This document shows, piece by piece, positions 33,549 to 43,010 of a stretch of DNA of 64,000 bases. Below the pieces are notes generated by a model. The model was not told where the DNA came from. It saw nothing but the letters and a program-made list of their open reading frames with translations, and did no database searches. The DNA lies in the NCBI GenBank assembly GCA_013032095.1, contig WQBJ01000003.1, forward strand, positions 1-64,000. Direction: 5' to 3'. The stretch's first letter is position 1. Each line of letters starts with the position of its first letter. Source of the stretch: Ruegeria atlantica (GTDB lineage: Bacteria; Pseudomonadota; Alphaproteobacteria; Rhodobacterales; Rhodobacteraceae). Position numbers and translations under genes: made by a program.

Positions 33549-34651
33549 AGATTACCCGCATACGCATTTATCAATCTGGATTGCCCTACGTTGGCGGGGC
33601 TTATGTCTGGGGCGCGGGCAATGCGATCGAGACCGCGATTGCCTCGGTTGTGGTGATCGACACCGATGCAGAACTGCAGGGCTGTGGTGAGTTCACACCC
33701 TGCGGCGAGAACTACATGGTCGCTCATTCCGAAGGTGTGGCGGCGCTGGCGCGTCTGGTCGCCCCGCAACTGTTGGGGGAAGACCCGCGGCAGGTAGGGC
33801 GAGTCGAGCAGTTGATGGATCATCTGGTGCAGGGGCATGGCTATGCCAAGGCCCCATTCGATGCGGCCTGCTGGGATATTCTGGGCCAGGCCTGTGATCA
33901 ACCAGTCTGGATGTTGCTGGGTGGTAAACTGACGGACGGCGCACCGATGTACCGAGTGGCGCCGCAGAAGGCGGTGGATGAGACCGTCGCCGAAATGAAC
34001 GCTTATCGCGAGCAAGGATACCGACAGTTTCAGGTCAAGGTCGGCGGCGATTGGGCCACCGATATTGACCGTATCCGAACCACAGTGCCTTTGTTGCAGC
34101 CAGGTGAAAAGGCAATGGCGGATGCCAATCAGGGCTGGCGTGTCGATAATGCGATCCGGGTGGCCCGTGCGACGCGCAATTTGGATTTTATTCTGGAACA
34201 GCCTTGCCGCACTTATGAGGAGTGCCAACAGGTGCGCCGTGTGGCCGAGCAACCGATGAAGCTGGACGAATGCGTCACCGGCATCCACATGGCTCAGCGG
34301 ATCGTCGCGGATCGTGGTGCCGAAATCTGTTGCCTGAAAATCTCGAATCTCGGCGGCATCAGCAAGGCACGGCGGGTGCGGGACTATCTGGTCGACAATC
34401 GTATTCCCGTGGTCAGCGAGGATACCTGGGGCGGAGAGATCACAACTTCGGTTGTTGCTCACTTCGCGGCATCGACCCCGCCCGAATACCTGCAAAACAC
34501 AACCGATCTTATGAATTACAACACCCGTTCAACCGGAATCGGCGGTCCCGTGTCGCGGAATGGCAAGCTTTACGCCCCGGATACGCCTGGATTGGGTGTG
34601 ACACCTGATTTCGAAAGCCTTGGCGCACCGGTGGCGGAGTACACATTGTGA
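33545..34651 (+). CDS. Mandelate racemase/muconate-lactonizing family enzyme 1 (betaine epimerase-like)
   Basis: 368 residues with the two-domain enolase-superfamily fold. The metal ligands are visible as ADANQGW (D), LEQP (E) and KLDECV (E/D). The KxK base region reads FQVKVGG (first K replaced by Q, second K kept). The opposite-face lysine is in CLKISNLGG. One lysine on each face suggests 1,1-proton transfer, as in hydroxyproline betaine 2-epimerase (HpbD), rather than dehydration. It overlaps dddQ by ATGA and the cupin by GTGA. The betaine context makes racemisation or epimerisation of a proline-betaine-type substrate likely. Confidence 0.85.
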   Translation: MKITRIRIYQSGLPYVGGAYVWGAGNAIETAIASVVVIDTDAELQGCGEFTPCGENYMVAHSEGVAALARLVAPQLLGEDPRQVGRVEQLMDHLVQGHGYAKAPFDAACWDILGQACDQPVWMLLGGKLTDGAPMYRVAPQKAVDETVAEMNAYREQGYRQFQVKVGGDWATDIDRIRTTVPLLQPGEKAMADANQGWRVDNAIRVARATRNLDFILEQPCRTYEECQQVRRVAEQPMKLDECVTGIHMAQRIVADRGAEICCLKISNLGGISKARRVRDYLVDNRIPVVSEDTWGGEITTSVVAHFAASTPPEYLQNTTDLMNYNTRSTGIGGPVSRNGKLYAPDTPGLGVTPDFESLGAPVAEYTL

Positions 34652-34932
34652 GACCACAAGCTGTTGCAACTCAGATGATTGACGACGCCCGCGTGCGAGT
34701 GACTCGGTTTGATTTTGCCCCCGGTGCGGAAACGGGGTGGCACCGTCACGACATGGATTACGTCATCACCGCCGTCACGGATTGCCACATGCGTCTGGAG
34801 TTACCGAACGGTGCGGAAAACGAGGTGACGGTCACAGCCGGGACCTCATACCGCCGCAACGAAGGGGTTGAGCACAACGTGATCAATGCAGGGGACGAAC
34901 CCATGTCCTTTGTTGAAGTGGAACTGAAATGA
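34648..34932 (+). CDS. Small single-domain cupin
   Basis: 94 residues from a GTG overlapping the previous stop. The cupin core shows PGAETGWHRHDMDYV (HxH plus downstream acidic residue) and the second motif GVEHNVINAGDEPMSFVEVELK (cited in part: EGVEHNVIN). It probably binds one metal ion. Such mini-cupins accompany many catabolic clusters as isomerases, oxygenases or ligand binders. The function here is unknown. It lies between two enolase-superfamily genes with 4-bp overlaps on each side. Confidence 0.82.
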   Translation: MRPQAVATQMIDDARVRVTRFDFAPGAETGWHRHDMDYVITAVTDCHMRLELPNGAENEVTVTAGTSYRRNEGVEHNVINAGDEPMSFVEVELK

Positions 34933-36035
34933 AAATCACCCGTATCTCTGTTTACCATGTGAATCTGCCACTGGAGCATCCGTATTGGTTGTCCGGCGGG
35001 CGGCTGAAGTTCGAAACGCTTGATGCGACGATTGTGAAAATCGAAACCGACGCGGGGCTGGTCGGTTGGGGAGAAGGGACTCCGTGGGGCCATACCTATG
35101 TGCCCGCGCATGGGCCGGGTATCCGTGCTGGAATCCAGACGATGGCACCGTTCATTCTGGGCCTCGATCCGCGCAAGGTTCTGGATGTGGAACGGGCGAT
35201 GGATCTTGCCCTGCCCGGACATCTGTACGCCAAAAGTCCGATCGACATGGCGTGCTGGGATATTGCGGGTCAAGCGGCGGGTTTGCCAATTGCTGATCTG
35301 ATGGGTGGCGGATCACGCACACCGCGCCCGATTGCCTCTTCGGTTGGAGCCAAGACCATCGAGGAAACCCGCGAGGTGATGGGGCGTTATCGCAGCCGGG
35401 GCTATATTGCGCATTCGGTGAAGATCGGCGGCAATGTAGAGCGCGACATTGCCCGTGTCCGCGATGTCGAAAGCATCCGGCGGCCAGGTGAGATTGTCCT
35501 TTACGACGTCAACCGGGGATGGACCCGCCAGCAGGCCTTGCGTGTGATGAGCGCCTGCGAGGATTTGAACGTGATGTTCGAACAGCCGGGTGAGTCGCTG
35601 GACGATATCGCTGCGATCTCGGGCCTTCATGCCTCGCCCGTTTCGGTGGACGAAAGCCTTGTGACGTTGCAGGACGCGGCCCGTATCGCGCGCGATGGGC
35701 TGGCCGAGATCTTCGGGATCAAGCTGAACCGCGTCGGTGGCCTGACCAAGGCCGCGCGGATGCGGGACATTGCCTTGGCTCATGGCATCGACATGTTTGT
35801 GATGGCGACCGGAGGCTCAGTTCTGGCCGATACCGAGGCGCTGCATCTGGCCGCCACAATCCCGGACGACAATTGTCATGCTGTTTGGGCCTGTCAGGAC
35901 ATGATCACCGTCGACATCGCGGGTGGTCGCGGGCCGCGCAATATCGGCGGTCACTTGCATCTGCCGGAAACACCGGGCCTTGGCGTGCATCCGGACGAGG
36001 ATGCGCTGGGTGATCCGGTTGGAGTATATCAATGA
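34929..36035 (+). CDS. Mandelate racemase/muconate-lactonizing family enzyme 2
   Basis: 368 residues, paralogue of enzymes 1 and 3. Ligand motifs: LYDVNRGW, FEQPGES and SVDESL. The first-face base is in HSVKIGG and the second-face lysine in GIKLNRVGG. The N-terminal capping domain differs from the neighbours (YHVNLPLEHPYWLSGGRLKF), as expected for different substrate specificity. It could be the epimerase acting on the next intermediate of the betaine route. It overlaps both neighbouring genes by ATGA. Confidence 0.85.
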   Translation: MKITRISVYHVNLPLEHPYWLSGGRLKFETLDATIVKIETDAGLVGWGEGTPWGHTYVPAHGPGIRAGIQTMAPFILGLDPRKVLDVERAMDLALPGHLYAKSPIDMACWDIAGQAAGLPIADLMGGGSRTPRPIASSVGAKTIEETREVMGRYRSRGYIAHSVKIGGNVERDIARVRDVESIRRPGEIVLYDVNRGWTRQQALRVMSACEDLNVMFEQPGESLDDIAAISGLHASPVSVDESLVTLQDAARIARDGLAEIFGIKLNRVGGLTKAARMRDIALAHGIDMFVMATGGSVLADTEALHLAATIPDDNCHAVWACQDMITVDIAGGRGPRNIGGHLHLPETPGLGVHPDEDALGDPVGVYQ

Positions 36036-37135
36036 AGATCAACAAGATAACGCTCTGGTCCGTCGATTTGACCAGCCATGAAACCTATCACATGGCCGAG
36101 GGAAAGACCTGCGCGACGGTGACCTCACATATCCTGTGCCTGGAAACGGATAGTGGCCTGAAAGGCTGGGGTGAAGTCTGCCCGATCCCGCATTACCTGC
36201 CCGCCTATGCGGGGGGCGTTTCGGGCGCGGTGGCGGAGATGGGACCGGAAATCTTGGGTATGTCCCCGTTTGGTGTCGACGCCCCGATGCGAAAGCTGGA
36301 TGCGTTTCTACAGGGGCATCTCTACGCGAAATCGCTTGTGGACATCGCCCTGTGGGACTTGTTCGGGCAGGCCACGGGCCAGCCGGTCTATGCTTTACTC
36401 GGCGGTCGGGCGCGGAAGGACATGCCGCTCTACCACTCGATCACTTGCGTCGCACCGGATGAGATGGCGCGGATCGCCCAGACTGCCTACCAATCCGGTA
36501 TGCGTCAGTTTCAGGTCAAGTTGGGCGTCGAGGGCGACTGGCAGGCCGACGCCGAACGTCTGATCAAGGTGCGCGAAGCGGTAGGGCCGGGACCTTTAGT
36601 CTACGGCGATTGGAATTGCGGCGCGTCACGCTTGCAGGCTACGCGGACGGGGCGGGCTGTGGCTCATGTGGATGTAATGCTGGAACAGCCCTGTAAAACA
36701 CTGGAAGACTGCGCCGCGGTCCGACAGGCGACCGGTTTGCCGATGAAGATCGACGAAAACGCCTATGATCTGGCCTCGTTGATCCGGGCGCACGAGTTGG
36801 GTTGCATGGATGCGGTGGCGCTGAAACTGTCAAAGTTCGGCGGGTTTTCGGCGATGCGCCGGGCGCGGGACCTGACCGTGCATCTGGGGGCCGAGATCTG
36901 CGCCGAATGCACTTGGGGGTCGGACATCGTGACTGCCGCCTCACTACATTTTGCGGTCTCGACCCCGCATGGATCGCTTATGAATACATGTGATCTGTCG
37001 TCCTATGTGGCTCCGCGCCTATGCCCTGACGCACCAAACCGTGACAACGGCAGGATTGCCCCGCCAGACGGGCCGGGGTTAGGTGTTACACCTGACCCGG
37101 ATGTCCTAGGTTCCCCAATATTGGAGATCGTGTGA
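36032..37135 (+). CDS. Mandelate racemase/muconate-lactonizing family enzyme 3
   Basis: 367 residues, most like enzyme 1. Ligand motifs: VYGDWNCG, LEQPCKT and KIDENA. The bases are in FQVKLG and ALKLSKFGG. Proton donors near ECTWGSDI align with EDTWGGEI of enzyme 1. The N-terminal cap (SVDLTSHETYHMAEG) is distinct. It follows enzyme 2 by ATGA overlap and ends one base before the aminotransferase ATG. Three members in one operon suggest several stereocentres or several substrates. None can be assigned from sequence. Confidence 0.85.
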   Translation: MKINKITLWSVDLTSHETYHMAEGKTCATVTSHILCLETDSGLKGWGEVCPIPHYLPAYAGGVSGAVAEMGPEILGMSPFGVDAPMRKLDAFLQGHLYAKSLVDIALWDLFGQATGQPVYALLGGRARKDMPLYHSITCVAPDEMARIAQTAYQSGMRQFQVKLGVEGDWQADAERLIKVREAVGPGPLVYGDWNCGASRLQATRTGRAVAHVDVMLEQPCKTLEDCAAVRQATGLPMKIDENAYDLASLIRAHELGCMDAVALKLSKFGGFSAMRRARDLTVHLGAEICAECTWGSDIVTAASLHFAVSTPHGSLMNTCDLSSYVAPRLCPDAPNRDNGRIAPPDGPGLGVTPDPDVLGSPILEIV

Positions 37136-37136
37136 G

Positions 37137-38414
37137 ATGCTGAAAATCAATACTCAATCCGAATGGATCGCCCGCGCGAACGAAGTACTGCCCGCCGGAG
37201 GGTTTGGTAATTTCGACCCTGGTATCATCATCTCGCGCGGCGAAGGCAGCCGTGTCTGGGACGAGGACGGTAACGAATATATCGATTACCTGATCGGCTC
37301 CGGCCCGATGCTACTGGGCCACGGCCACCCCGAGGTGATGGAGGCCGTGCTTGAGCAACTGCCCAAAGGCATGACCTTCTTCGCCAATAACGCCAAGGGA
37401 ATCGAGCTGGCCGAGGCGATCATCGATGCGGTGCCCTGTTGTGAACAGATCCGCTTTGTCGCATCGGGCGGTGAGGCGGATATGTATGCGATCCGTCTGG
37501 CCCGCGCCTACACCGGACGCGACAAGATTCTGAAGTTCGAAGGCGGCTATCACGGTATGAGTGCCGAGGCTCAGATGAGTCTGGCCCCCAGCCGTCAGGT
37601 CAATTTCCCGCAGGCCGTACCGGACAGCGCCGGTATCCCCGCGGGCGTGGCAGAGCAGATGCTGATCGCGCCTTACAACGATTTAGAAGCAGTCGCCGTC
37701 CTGCTGGACGAACATGACGACATCGCCGCGATCATGGTCGAACCGTTGCAGCGAATCATTCCGCCAATGCCCGGTTATCTGCAGGGGCTGCGGGAGCTGT
37801 GCGACAAGCACAATGTCCTGCTGATCTTCGATGAAATCGTCACCGGGTTCCGTCTGGCTTATGGCGGAGCGCAAGAGAAATACGGCGTCACGCCCGATAT
37901 CTGCACGTTGGGCAAGATCACGGGCGGTGGCTTCCCTCTGGCCGCGCTGGGCGCAAGTGCCGAAATCATGAAGCACTTCGACAAGGCCAAGGTGGGTGAG
38001 GAAGGTTGGTTGATGCAGCTCGGCACCTTGTCGGGCAACCCTGTTGCTTCGGTCGCGGGCCTGAAAACCATGGAGATTCTGCGGCGCGACGGAGTCTATG
38101 ACCAGCTGCGTGCAACCGGGGCCGCTTTGCAGCAGATGCAGGTGGATGCACTGACTCAGGCGGGGATACCGCATCAGATTGTCGGAGACGATACCCTTTT
38201 TGACATCTACTTTACAGATGCCGCCTGCCGCGACTACCGCAGTGCCAAACATGACGATCCGCGTCGCAATGTGGTGTACAACGATACGTTGCGCGTGCAT
38301 GGGATCTTCAAATCCCCCGGCAAGCTCTACCCATCACTGGCGGTGACCGAGGCTGATCTGGAACAGACCCGTCTGGCAGTCGATAAGGCCGTGCAGGCCA
38401 TCAGCATTTCGTGA
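37137..38414 (+). CDS. Class III PLP-dependent aminotransferase (or glutamate-1-semialdehyde-like mutase)
   Basis: 425 residues. The cofactor-phosphate motif is SGGEADMYAIRLAR, the aspartate pair is in LLIFDEIVTGFRLAYGG, and the Schiff-base lysine is in ICTLGKITGGGFPLAA. The fold class covers omega-aminotransferases and GSA mutases; the start (PAGGFGNFDPG) is GSA-mutase-like. In this pathway it might transaminate an amino-acid product or isomerise one. It is the last gene of the eight-gene operon, one base after the preceding stop, and is followed by a strong hairpin. Confidence 0.87.
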   Translation: MLKINTQSEWIARANEVLPAGGFGNFDPGIIISRGEGSRVWDEDGNEYIDYLIGSGPMLLGHGHPEVMEAVLEQLPKGMTFFANNAKGIELAEAIIDAVPCCEQIRFVASGGEADMYAIRLARAYTGRDKILKFEGGYHGMSAEAQMSLAPSRQVNFPQAVPDSAGIPAGVAEQMLIAPYNDLEAVAVLLDEHDDIAAIMVEPLQRIIPPMPGYLQGLRELCDKHNVLLIFDEIVTGFRLAYGGAQEKYGVTPDICTLGKITGGGFPLAALGASAEIMKHFDKAKVGEEGWLMQLGTLSGNPVASVAGLKTMEILRRDGVYDQLRATGAALQQMQVDALTQAGIPHQIVGDDTLFDIYFTDAACRDYRSAKHDDPRRNVVYNDTLRVHGIFKSPGKLYPSLAVTEADLEQTRLAVDKAVQAISIS

Positions 38415-38435
38415 CACTCGGTATTGAAAAGAAAT

Positions 38436-38464
38436 GGGCCGCTGTCAAAATATGACAGCGGCCC
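38436..38464. terminator. 12-bp perfect hairpin between convergent operons
   Basis: gggccgctgtca (38436-38447) and tgacagcggccc (38453-38464) form a perfect stem with a 5-nt loop, 22 bp after the aminotransferase stop. On the minus strand it is followed by a T-rich tail (atttctttt), so it works best for transcripts coming from hemC. It may also block the plus-strand operon. Confidence 0.7.
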
Positions 38465-38638
38465 TAACCGATCTGTGAACCAGGTATGTTCTCGCCCCCT
38501 CGAATACCACTTAAGCGAACATACAGAAAAAATTTTCGACTTTATCGAGATCAAACCTTCACCTCGACCGGTATGCAACCTTGATGCCAGATTACTTTGA
38601 TCACTACAGTGAAGTAGTTCACATTGCTAAAATTTTTT

Positions 38639-39598
38639 CTATTTCCTCCAGTCGAAGAAACCCGGTCCTGCTTGTTTCAACAGCGTTTGAGCCATTTCGC
38701 GGCCCATATCAGGGCCGTCTGCGATCGCACTGGTAATATCTTCGGCAATCGCTTCTGAACCGTCTGGGCGCAGCACTTCCCCGCGCAGGCGCAGTTGGTT
38801 GTTCTGAACTTCAGCCAGCCCGGCGATAGGGGTCTCGCAGGATCCGTCCAACGCCGCCAACAGTGCACGTTCAGCCGCCAGACGTTGACCGGTTTCGGCA
38901 TGATGAATCGCCTCAAGCATACCCGCTGCGCGGGAATCTCCGCTGCGGCGTTCGATGCCGATGGTTCCTTGTGCGATGGCAGGCAGCATATCTTCGGGCG
39001 CGATGGCGGTGGCCGGGACGTCCTCCATATTCAAGCGTCGGATGCCAGCCATAGCTAGAAAGGTGCAGTCCGCCACGCCATCTGCCAGTTTCTTCAGGCG
39101 CGTCTGAACGTTGCCACGGAATTCAACCACTTTCAGGTCGGGGCGCCGATTCAGCAATTGCGCCCGACGGCGCAGCGACGACGTGCCGACCACTGCGCCC
39201 TGTGGCAGATCGTGGATCGAGTTCAGGCTGGGCGAGATGAACGCATCGCGCACGTCCTCGCGCGGCAGGAACGTGTCCAGCACCAGGCCTTCGGGCTGTT
39301 CCACTGGCATGTCTTTGGTGGAATGCACCGCGATGTCGATGTCGCCGCGCAGCATCGCCTCTTCGATTTCCTTGGTGAACAGACCTTTGTTGCCGATCTC
39401 TTTCAGCGGGCGATCCGCATCGATCATAGCGCGATTGTCACCGGTTGTCTTGATCACCACGATCTCGAACGCTTCGTCAGGCAGGCCAAAGGCGCTGCCC
39501 AGCCGTTGCCGGGTTTCATAGGCTTGTGCCAGCGCCAGGGGTGAACCACGGGTGCCGATTTTCAGCGGTGAGTCGGGTGTGGGCAAGGTCAGTGTCAT
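38639..39598 (-). CDS. hemC: Porphobilinogen deaminase (hydroxymethylbilane synthase)
   Basis: 319 residues, the usual length. KIGTRGSPLALAQA at the start, VHSTKDMP, GTSSLRRRAQL and FRGNVQTRLKKL are the substrate-binding blocks. The cysteine that carries the dipyrromethane cofactor is in LDGSCETPIAGL. It polymerises four porphobilinogens to hydroxymethylbilane in heme and corrin synthesis. I chose ATG 39598 because upstream in-frame sequence has no family similarity. It is divergent from hemE across 107 bp, a sensible pairing of two steps of the same pathway. Confidence 0.95.
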   Translation of the reverse strand: MTLTLPTPDSPLKIGTRGSPLALAQAYETRQRLGSAFGLPDEAFEIVVIKTTGDNRAMIDADRPLKEIGNKGLFTKEIEEAMLRGDIDIAVHSTKDMPVEQPEGLVLDTFLPREDVRDAFISPSLNSIHDLPQGAVVGTSSLRRRAQLLNRRPDLKVVEFRGNVQTRLKKLADGVADCTFLAMAGIRRLNMEDVPATAIAPEDMLPAIAQGTIGIERRSGDSRAAGMLEAIHHAETGQRLAAERALLAALDGSCETPIAGLAEVQNNQLRLRGEVLRPDGSEAIAEDITSAIADGPDMGREMAQTLLKQAGPGFFDWRK

Positions 39599-39705
39599 GC
39601 GCCAAGCTTTAGTCGCGTCACATTGCCCTGACAATGGGGGCAGAGCTTGACAAATTGCCGCCGAAGGAAGACCCGTTGCGTCAAACCAGACGATTGGGGA
39701 CATAG

Positions 39706-40740
39706 ATGGCCGATAGAAAGAAACTGCTGCGGGCACTGGCGGGTGAAGTACAGGACGTTCCGCCGATCTGGATGATGCGCCAGGCCGGGCGGTATCTGCC
39801 CGAGTATCGTGCGACCCGCGCACAGGCCGGTGATTTCCTGTCGCTGTGCTATAACCCCGAACTGGCTGCCGAGGTGACCTTGCAGCCGATCCGCCGTTAT
39901 GGGTTCGATGCGGCGATTCTATTTGCCGACATCTTGCTGGTGCCGCAGGCGCTGGGTGCGGATTTGTGGTTCGTCACCGGCGAAGGCCCACGACTGTCGA
40001 CCATCACCCAGCAATCTGAGTTCGAGGCGCTAAAACCTTTCGAGGATATCCACGAAACCCTCTCGCCGGTCTACGAGACGGTCCGCATCCTGTCGCGTGA
40101 ATTGCCGTCCGAGACGACTTTGATCGGCTTCGCGGGCGCGCCGTGGACCGTAGCGACCTATATGATCGCCGGACGCGGCACACCGGATCAGGGTCCGGCG
40201 CACGCGCTGCGTGAGGAAAACACCGCTCTGTTTGAGGTGCTGTTGGATCGTATCACGCTTGCCACTATCGAATACCTCTCGGCCCAGATCGAGGCCGGGG
40301 CCGAGGTGGTCAAGATCTTTGACAGCTGGGCAGGGTCGCTGAAGGGCGAGGCATTCCGGAAATACGCCGTTGAACCATGTCGTGTGATCACGCAGGCTGT
40401 CAAAGAGCGTCATCCCGGCATCCCGGTAATTGGTTTCCCACGTGAGGCAGGGGACGGCTATATCGGCTTTGCCGACGCAACCGGTGTGGACTGTGTGGCG
40501 CTAGACAATTCTGTGTCACCGGAGTGGGCGGCCGAGCATGTGCAGGTCGATGGTTGTGTGCAAGGCAACCTGGCCTCATCGCATATGGTGACTGGTGGGC
40601 AGGCCTTGGTGGATGAGACGCAGCGGATTGTCGAGGCGTTCTCGAAAGGGCCGCATATTTTCAACCTCGGTCACGGGATCACGCCGGATGCAGATCCGGA
40701 AAACGTGCAGTTGATGATCGACACGGTGCGCGGCCGGTAA
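39706..40740 (+). CDS. hemE: Uroporphyrinogen decarboxylase
   Basis: 344 residues. The N-terminal signature [25 protein letters not shown] with its catalytic aspartate, and [13 protein letters not shown] identify HemE. It removes four carboxyls from uroporphyrinogen III to give coproporphyrinogen III. It is divergent from hemC and probably shares a control region with it. The stop is followed by a G/C-rich hairpin and an intergenic motif. No sign of an adjoining replication origin, which lies beside hemE in some alphaproteobacteria. Confidence 0.96.
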   Translation: MADRKKLLRALAGEVQDVPPIWMMRQAGRYLPEYRATRAQAGDFLSLCYNPELAAEVTLQPIRRYGFDAAILFADILLVPQALGADLWFVTGEGPRLSTITQQSEFEALKPFEDIHETLSPVYETVRILSRELPSETTLIGFAGAPWTVATYMIAGRGTPDQGPAHALREENTALFEVLLDRITLATIEYLSAQIEAGAEVVKIFDSWAGSLKGEAFRKYAVEPCRVITQAVKERHPGIPVIGFPREAGDGYIGFADATGVDCVALDNSVSPEWAAEHVQVDGCVQGNLASSHMVTGGQALVDETQRIVEAFSKGPHIFNLGHGITPDADPENVQLMIDTVRGR

Positions 40741-40749
40741 GCAGGGGAC

Positions 40750-40816
40750 GGGGGCCAGCCCCCTTCCTGCCTGCGGCAAATTCACCCCCTGAGGTATTTT
40801 CAGCCAGATGAAGAGG
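40750..40816. repeat. Hairpin plus intergenic motif after hemE, resembling a dispersed Rhodobacteraceae repeat
   Basis: A short G5/C5 hairpin (40750-40763) is followed by accccctgaggtattt and cagccagatgaag. From memory, very similar strings of the form CCCC-GAGTATTTTT--CCAGATGAAG follow many genes in roseobacter genomes. Here it also overlaps the end of the convergent AMACR-like gene, whose last codons (PPSSSSG) it encodes. Whether it is a terminator-type element or a mobile repeat is not clear. Confidence 0.4.
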
Positions 40817-41909
40817 AGGGTGGTTGTTGCGCGTTGAGTTCGGTCAGGATTTCCTGACGGTGTTCTCCGCGGGATGGGCTAGGTTTCGGCTGCCATTCAG
40901 CGGTTGAGAATCTTGGCGCGGCGGCGGCTTGCAGCGAGCCATCTGTCCTGCGCCATGTCTGGCGCGCGGCATTCATCGGGTGGGTTTGCGCTTCGCTCGG
41001 GCTGAGAACCGGTGTGACGCAGGCATCAGAGCCGATAAAGAGTTCCGCCCAATGATCCCTCGGTTTGCTTGCGAAGATTCCTGTCAGGCGTTGGGTTAGC
41101 GCGGGCCACGTCGCGCGGTTGTATTGCTGTTGGAAGTCTGAATCGTCGGACAGGCCCATTTTATCCAGAAACTGAGCGTAGAATTTCGGTTCGAGGCATT
41201 GAACCGTGACGAACCCCCCATCGGCGCAAGAGTAGGTGCGGCTCCAATGCGGACCATCCAGCAAGCTCTGGCCGCGCGTATCCGACAGATTACCGGTTTG
41301 GCCGAGGCTCATCAGCAAGTTCATCATATGCGCCGAGCCGTCATAGATCGCGGCGTCGACAACGGTGCCTTTGCCTGTTTTTTGCGCGTTGAGCATCCCG
41401 GCAAGCAGGCCAGCGACCAGATACATGGCGCCTCCACCGATATCGCCAACAAGCGTGGCCGGAGTCTGCGGATGGTGCTCGGGTAGTGAAGCGTACCAGA
41501 GAGCCCCGGACAGGGCGATATAGTTCAGGTCATGACCTGCCGTGTCCGAAAGAGGACTATCCTGACCCCATCCCGTCATCCGCCCGTATACCAGCTTGGG
41601 GTTCACCTCGTGGCAGATATTGGGGCCAAGGCCGAGTTTTTCCATCACGCCGGGGCGAAAACCTTCGATCAGCGCGTCGGCTGACGAGATCAGTCGTTTT
41701 GCGATCTCAAGATCACCCGCGTCCTTCAAATCCAGGTCAATTGACCGTTTACCGCGATCCAGAACCGAGCGCTCGGGCATGCCTGGTGTAACTGCCTGCC
41801 CCTTGCGGTGGATGGTGATCACGTCCGCGCCCATATCCGCCAGCATCATGGCGGCAAAGGGGGCTGGACCCAACCCTTCGATTTCAATGATCCGAGAACC
41901 GTTCAGCAT
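40800..41909 (-). CDS. Alpha-methylacyl-CoA racemase-like CaiB/BaiF family enzyme
   Basis: 369 residues. The blocks RIIEIEGLGPAPFAAMMLADMGADV, the general-base pair in GHDLNYIALSGAL (His) and LVGDIGGGAMYLVAGL (Asp), and FRPGVMEKLGLGP match AMACR rather than CoA-transferases, which use an aspartyl nucleophile alone (landmarks quoted in parts). AMACR epimerises 2-methylacyl-CoA esters for beta-oxidation. The C-terminal ~20 residues (GEHRQEILTELNAQQPPSSSSG) end in a low-complexity tail that coincides with the intergenic repeat. It is divergent from the ABC exporter. Confidence 0.87.
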   Translation of the reverse strand: MLNGSRIIEIEGLGPAPFAAMMLADMGADVITIHRKGQAVTPGMPERSVLDRGKRSIDLDLKDAGDLEIAKRLISSADALIEGFRPGVMEKLGLGPNICHEVNPKLVYGRMTGWGQDSPLSDTAGHDLNYIALSGALWYASLPEHHPQTPATLVGDIGGGAMYLVAGLLAGMLNAQKTGKGTVVDAAIYDGSAHMMNLLMSLGQTGNLSDTRGQSLLDGPHWSRTYSCADGGFVTVQCLEPKFYAQFLDKMGLSDDSDFQQQYNRATWPALTQRLTGIFASKPRDHWAELFIGSDACVTPVLSPSEAQTHPMNAARQTWRRTDGSLQAAAAPRFSTAEWQPKPSPSRGEHRQEILTELNAQQPPSSSSG

Positions 41910-42080
41910 CGCGTTTCTCCCTTTCGCTGCAAGGTTTCGGGATCACCCGCGAATTGCAAGGTGGGAAATGGGGTCAACACTAAGATCAAGGACCGCAAAA
42001 AAGCGCAGGGGCTTGTGCGAAATTGACCTGTTCTGTGCCGAACGAGCGGGGTAGGGTCGCCGCCAGAACGGGGAACACGC

Positions 42081-43010
42081 ATGACGACCATTCTCTCAAT
42101 CAAGGATCTGCGCAAATCCTATGCTGATGGGTTTGAGGCGCTCAAAGGTGTCTCGCTGGAAATCGAACAGGGTGAGATTTTAGCGCTGCTTGGTCCCAAC
42201 GGGGCGGGCAAGACGACTTTGATCTCTACTATCTGTGGCATTACCACGCCCACTTCGGGCAAGGTGACCGTGGGCGGCCACGATATCCAGGCCGATTTCC
42301 GCGCCGCGCGCCGGATGATCGGACTGGTGCCGCAGGAGATCGCGCTGGAGCCATTTGAGAAGGTTTGGAATACGGTTCGTCTGTCACGCGGGCTGTTTGG
42401 CTATGGTCGCGACGACGCAAGGATCGAGGAAATTCTGCGCAAGCTGTCTTTGTGGGACAAGCGCAAGAACGCAATCAGGGAACTGTCCGGCGGCATGAAG
42501 CGCCGGGTGCTGATCGCCAAGGCGCTAGCGCATGAGCCGCAGGTGCTGTTTCTGGACGAGCCCACCGCTGGTGTGGATGTCGAATTGCGCAAGGATATGT
42601 GGGAGATCGTGGCCGAGTTGAAGCAGGCTGGTGTTACCATCATTCTTACCACCCATTACATCGAAGAGGCCGAAGCCATCGCCGACCGCGTCGGTGTTAT
42701 CGACAAGGGTGAACTGCTGTTGGTGCAGGACAAAGACACGCTGATGGCGCAGATGGGTAAGAAACAGATCGAAGTGATGCTGACCGAACCGATCCAAGCC
42801 ATTCCGGACTGTCTTGCGGCGCATAATCTGGTGCTGAATGGCGACGGTGATGCGCTTGTCTATACCTATGATACTCATGCCGACCGCACCGGCATCACCT
42901 CGTTGCTGAATGACGTGGCGCAAGCCGGGTTGGTGCTGCGCGATGTACAGACCCGCCAGTCGAGTCTTGAGGAGATCTTTGTCAATCTGGTGTCGGGAGA
43001 GCCCGCATGA
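42081..43010 (+). CDS. ABC-2 type transporter, ATP-binding subunit
   Basis: 309 residues. Walker A ([14 protein letters not shown]), Q-loop (GLVPQEIA), signature ([16 protein letters not shown]) and Walker B ([12 protein letters not shown]) with H-loop ([10 protein letters not shown]) are all intact. A ~90-residue C-terminal extension follows, as in drug/polysaccharide/lipid exporters of the DrrA/NodI type. It overlaps the permease by 4 bp. The substrate is unknown. The pair sits by itself between unrelated core genes. Confidence 0.93.
   Translation: MTTILSIKDLRKSYADGFEALKGVSLEIEQGEILALLGPNGAGKTTLISTICGITTPTSGKVTVGGHDIQADFRAARRMIGLVPQEIALEPFEKVWNTVRLSRGLFGYGRDDARIEEILRKLSLWDKRKNAIRELSGGMKRRVLIAKALAHEPQVLFLDEPTAGVDVELRKDMWEIVAELKQAGVTIILTTHYIEEAEAIADRVGVIDKGELLLVQDKDTLMAQMGKKQIEVMLTEPIQAIPDCLAAHNLVLNGDGDALVYTYDTHADRTGITSLLNDVAQAGLVLRDVQTRQSSLEEIFVNLVSGEPA

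Noticed and set aside
39599..39705. Possible oriC next to hemE, as in some alphaproteobacteria
   Set aside because: The gap to hemC is 107 bp with no DnaA boxes or AT-rich unwinding element, and the usual neighbours (parAB, maf, coaE) are absent.
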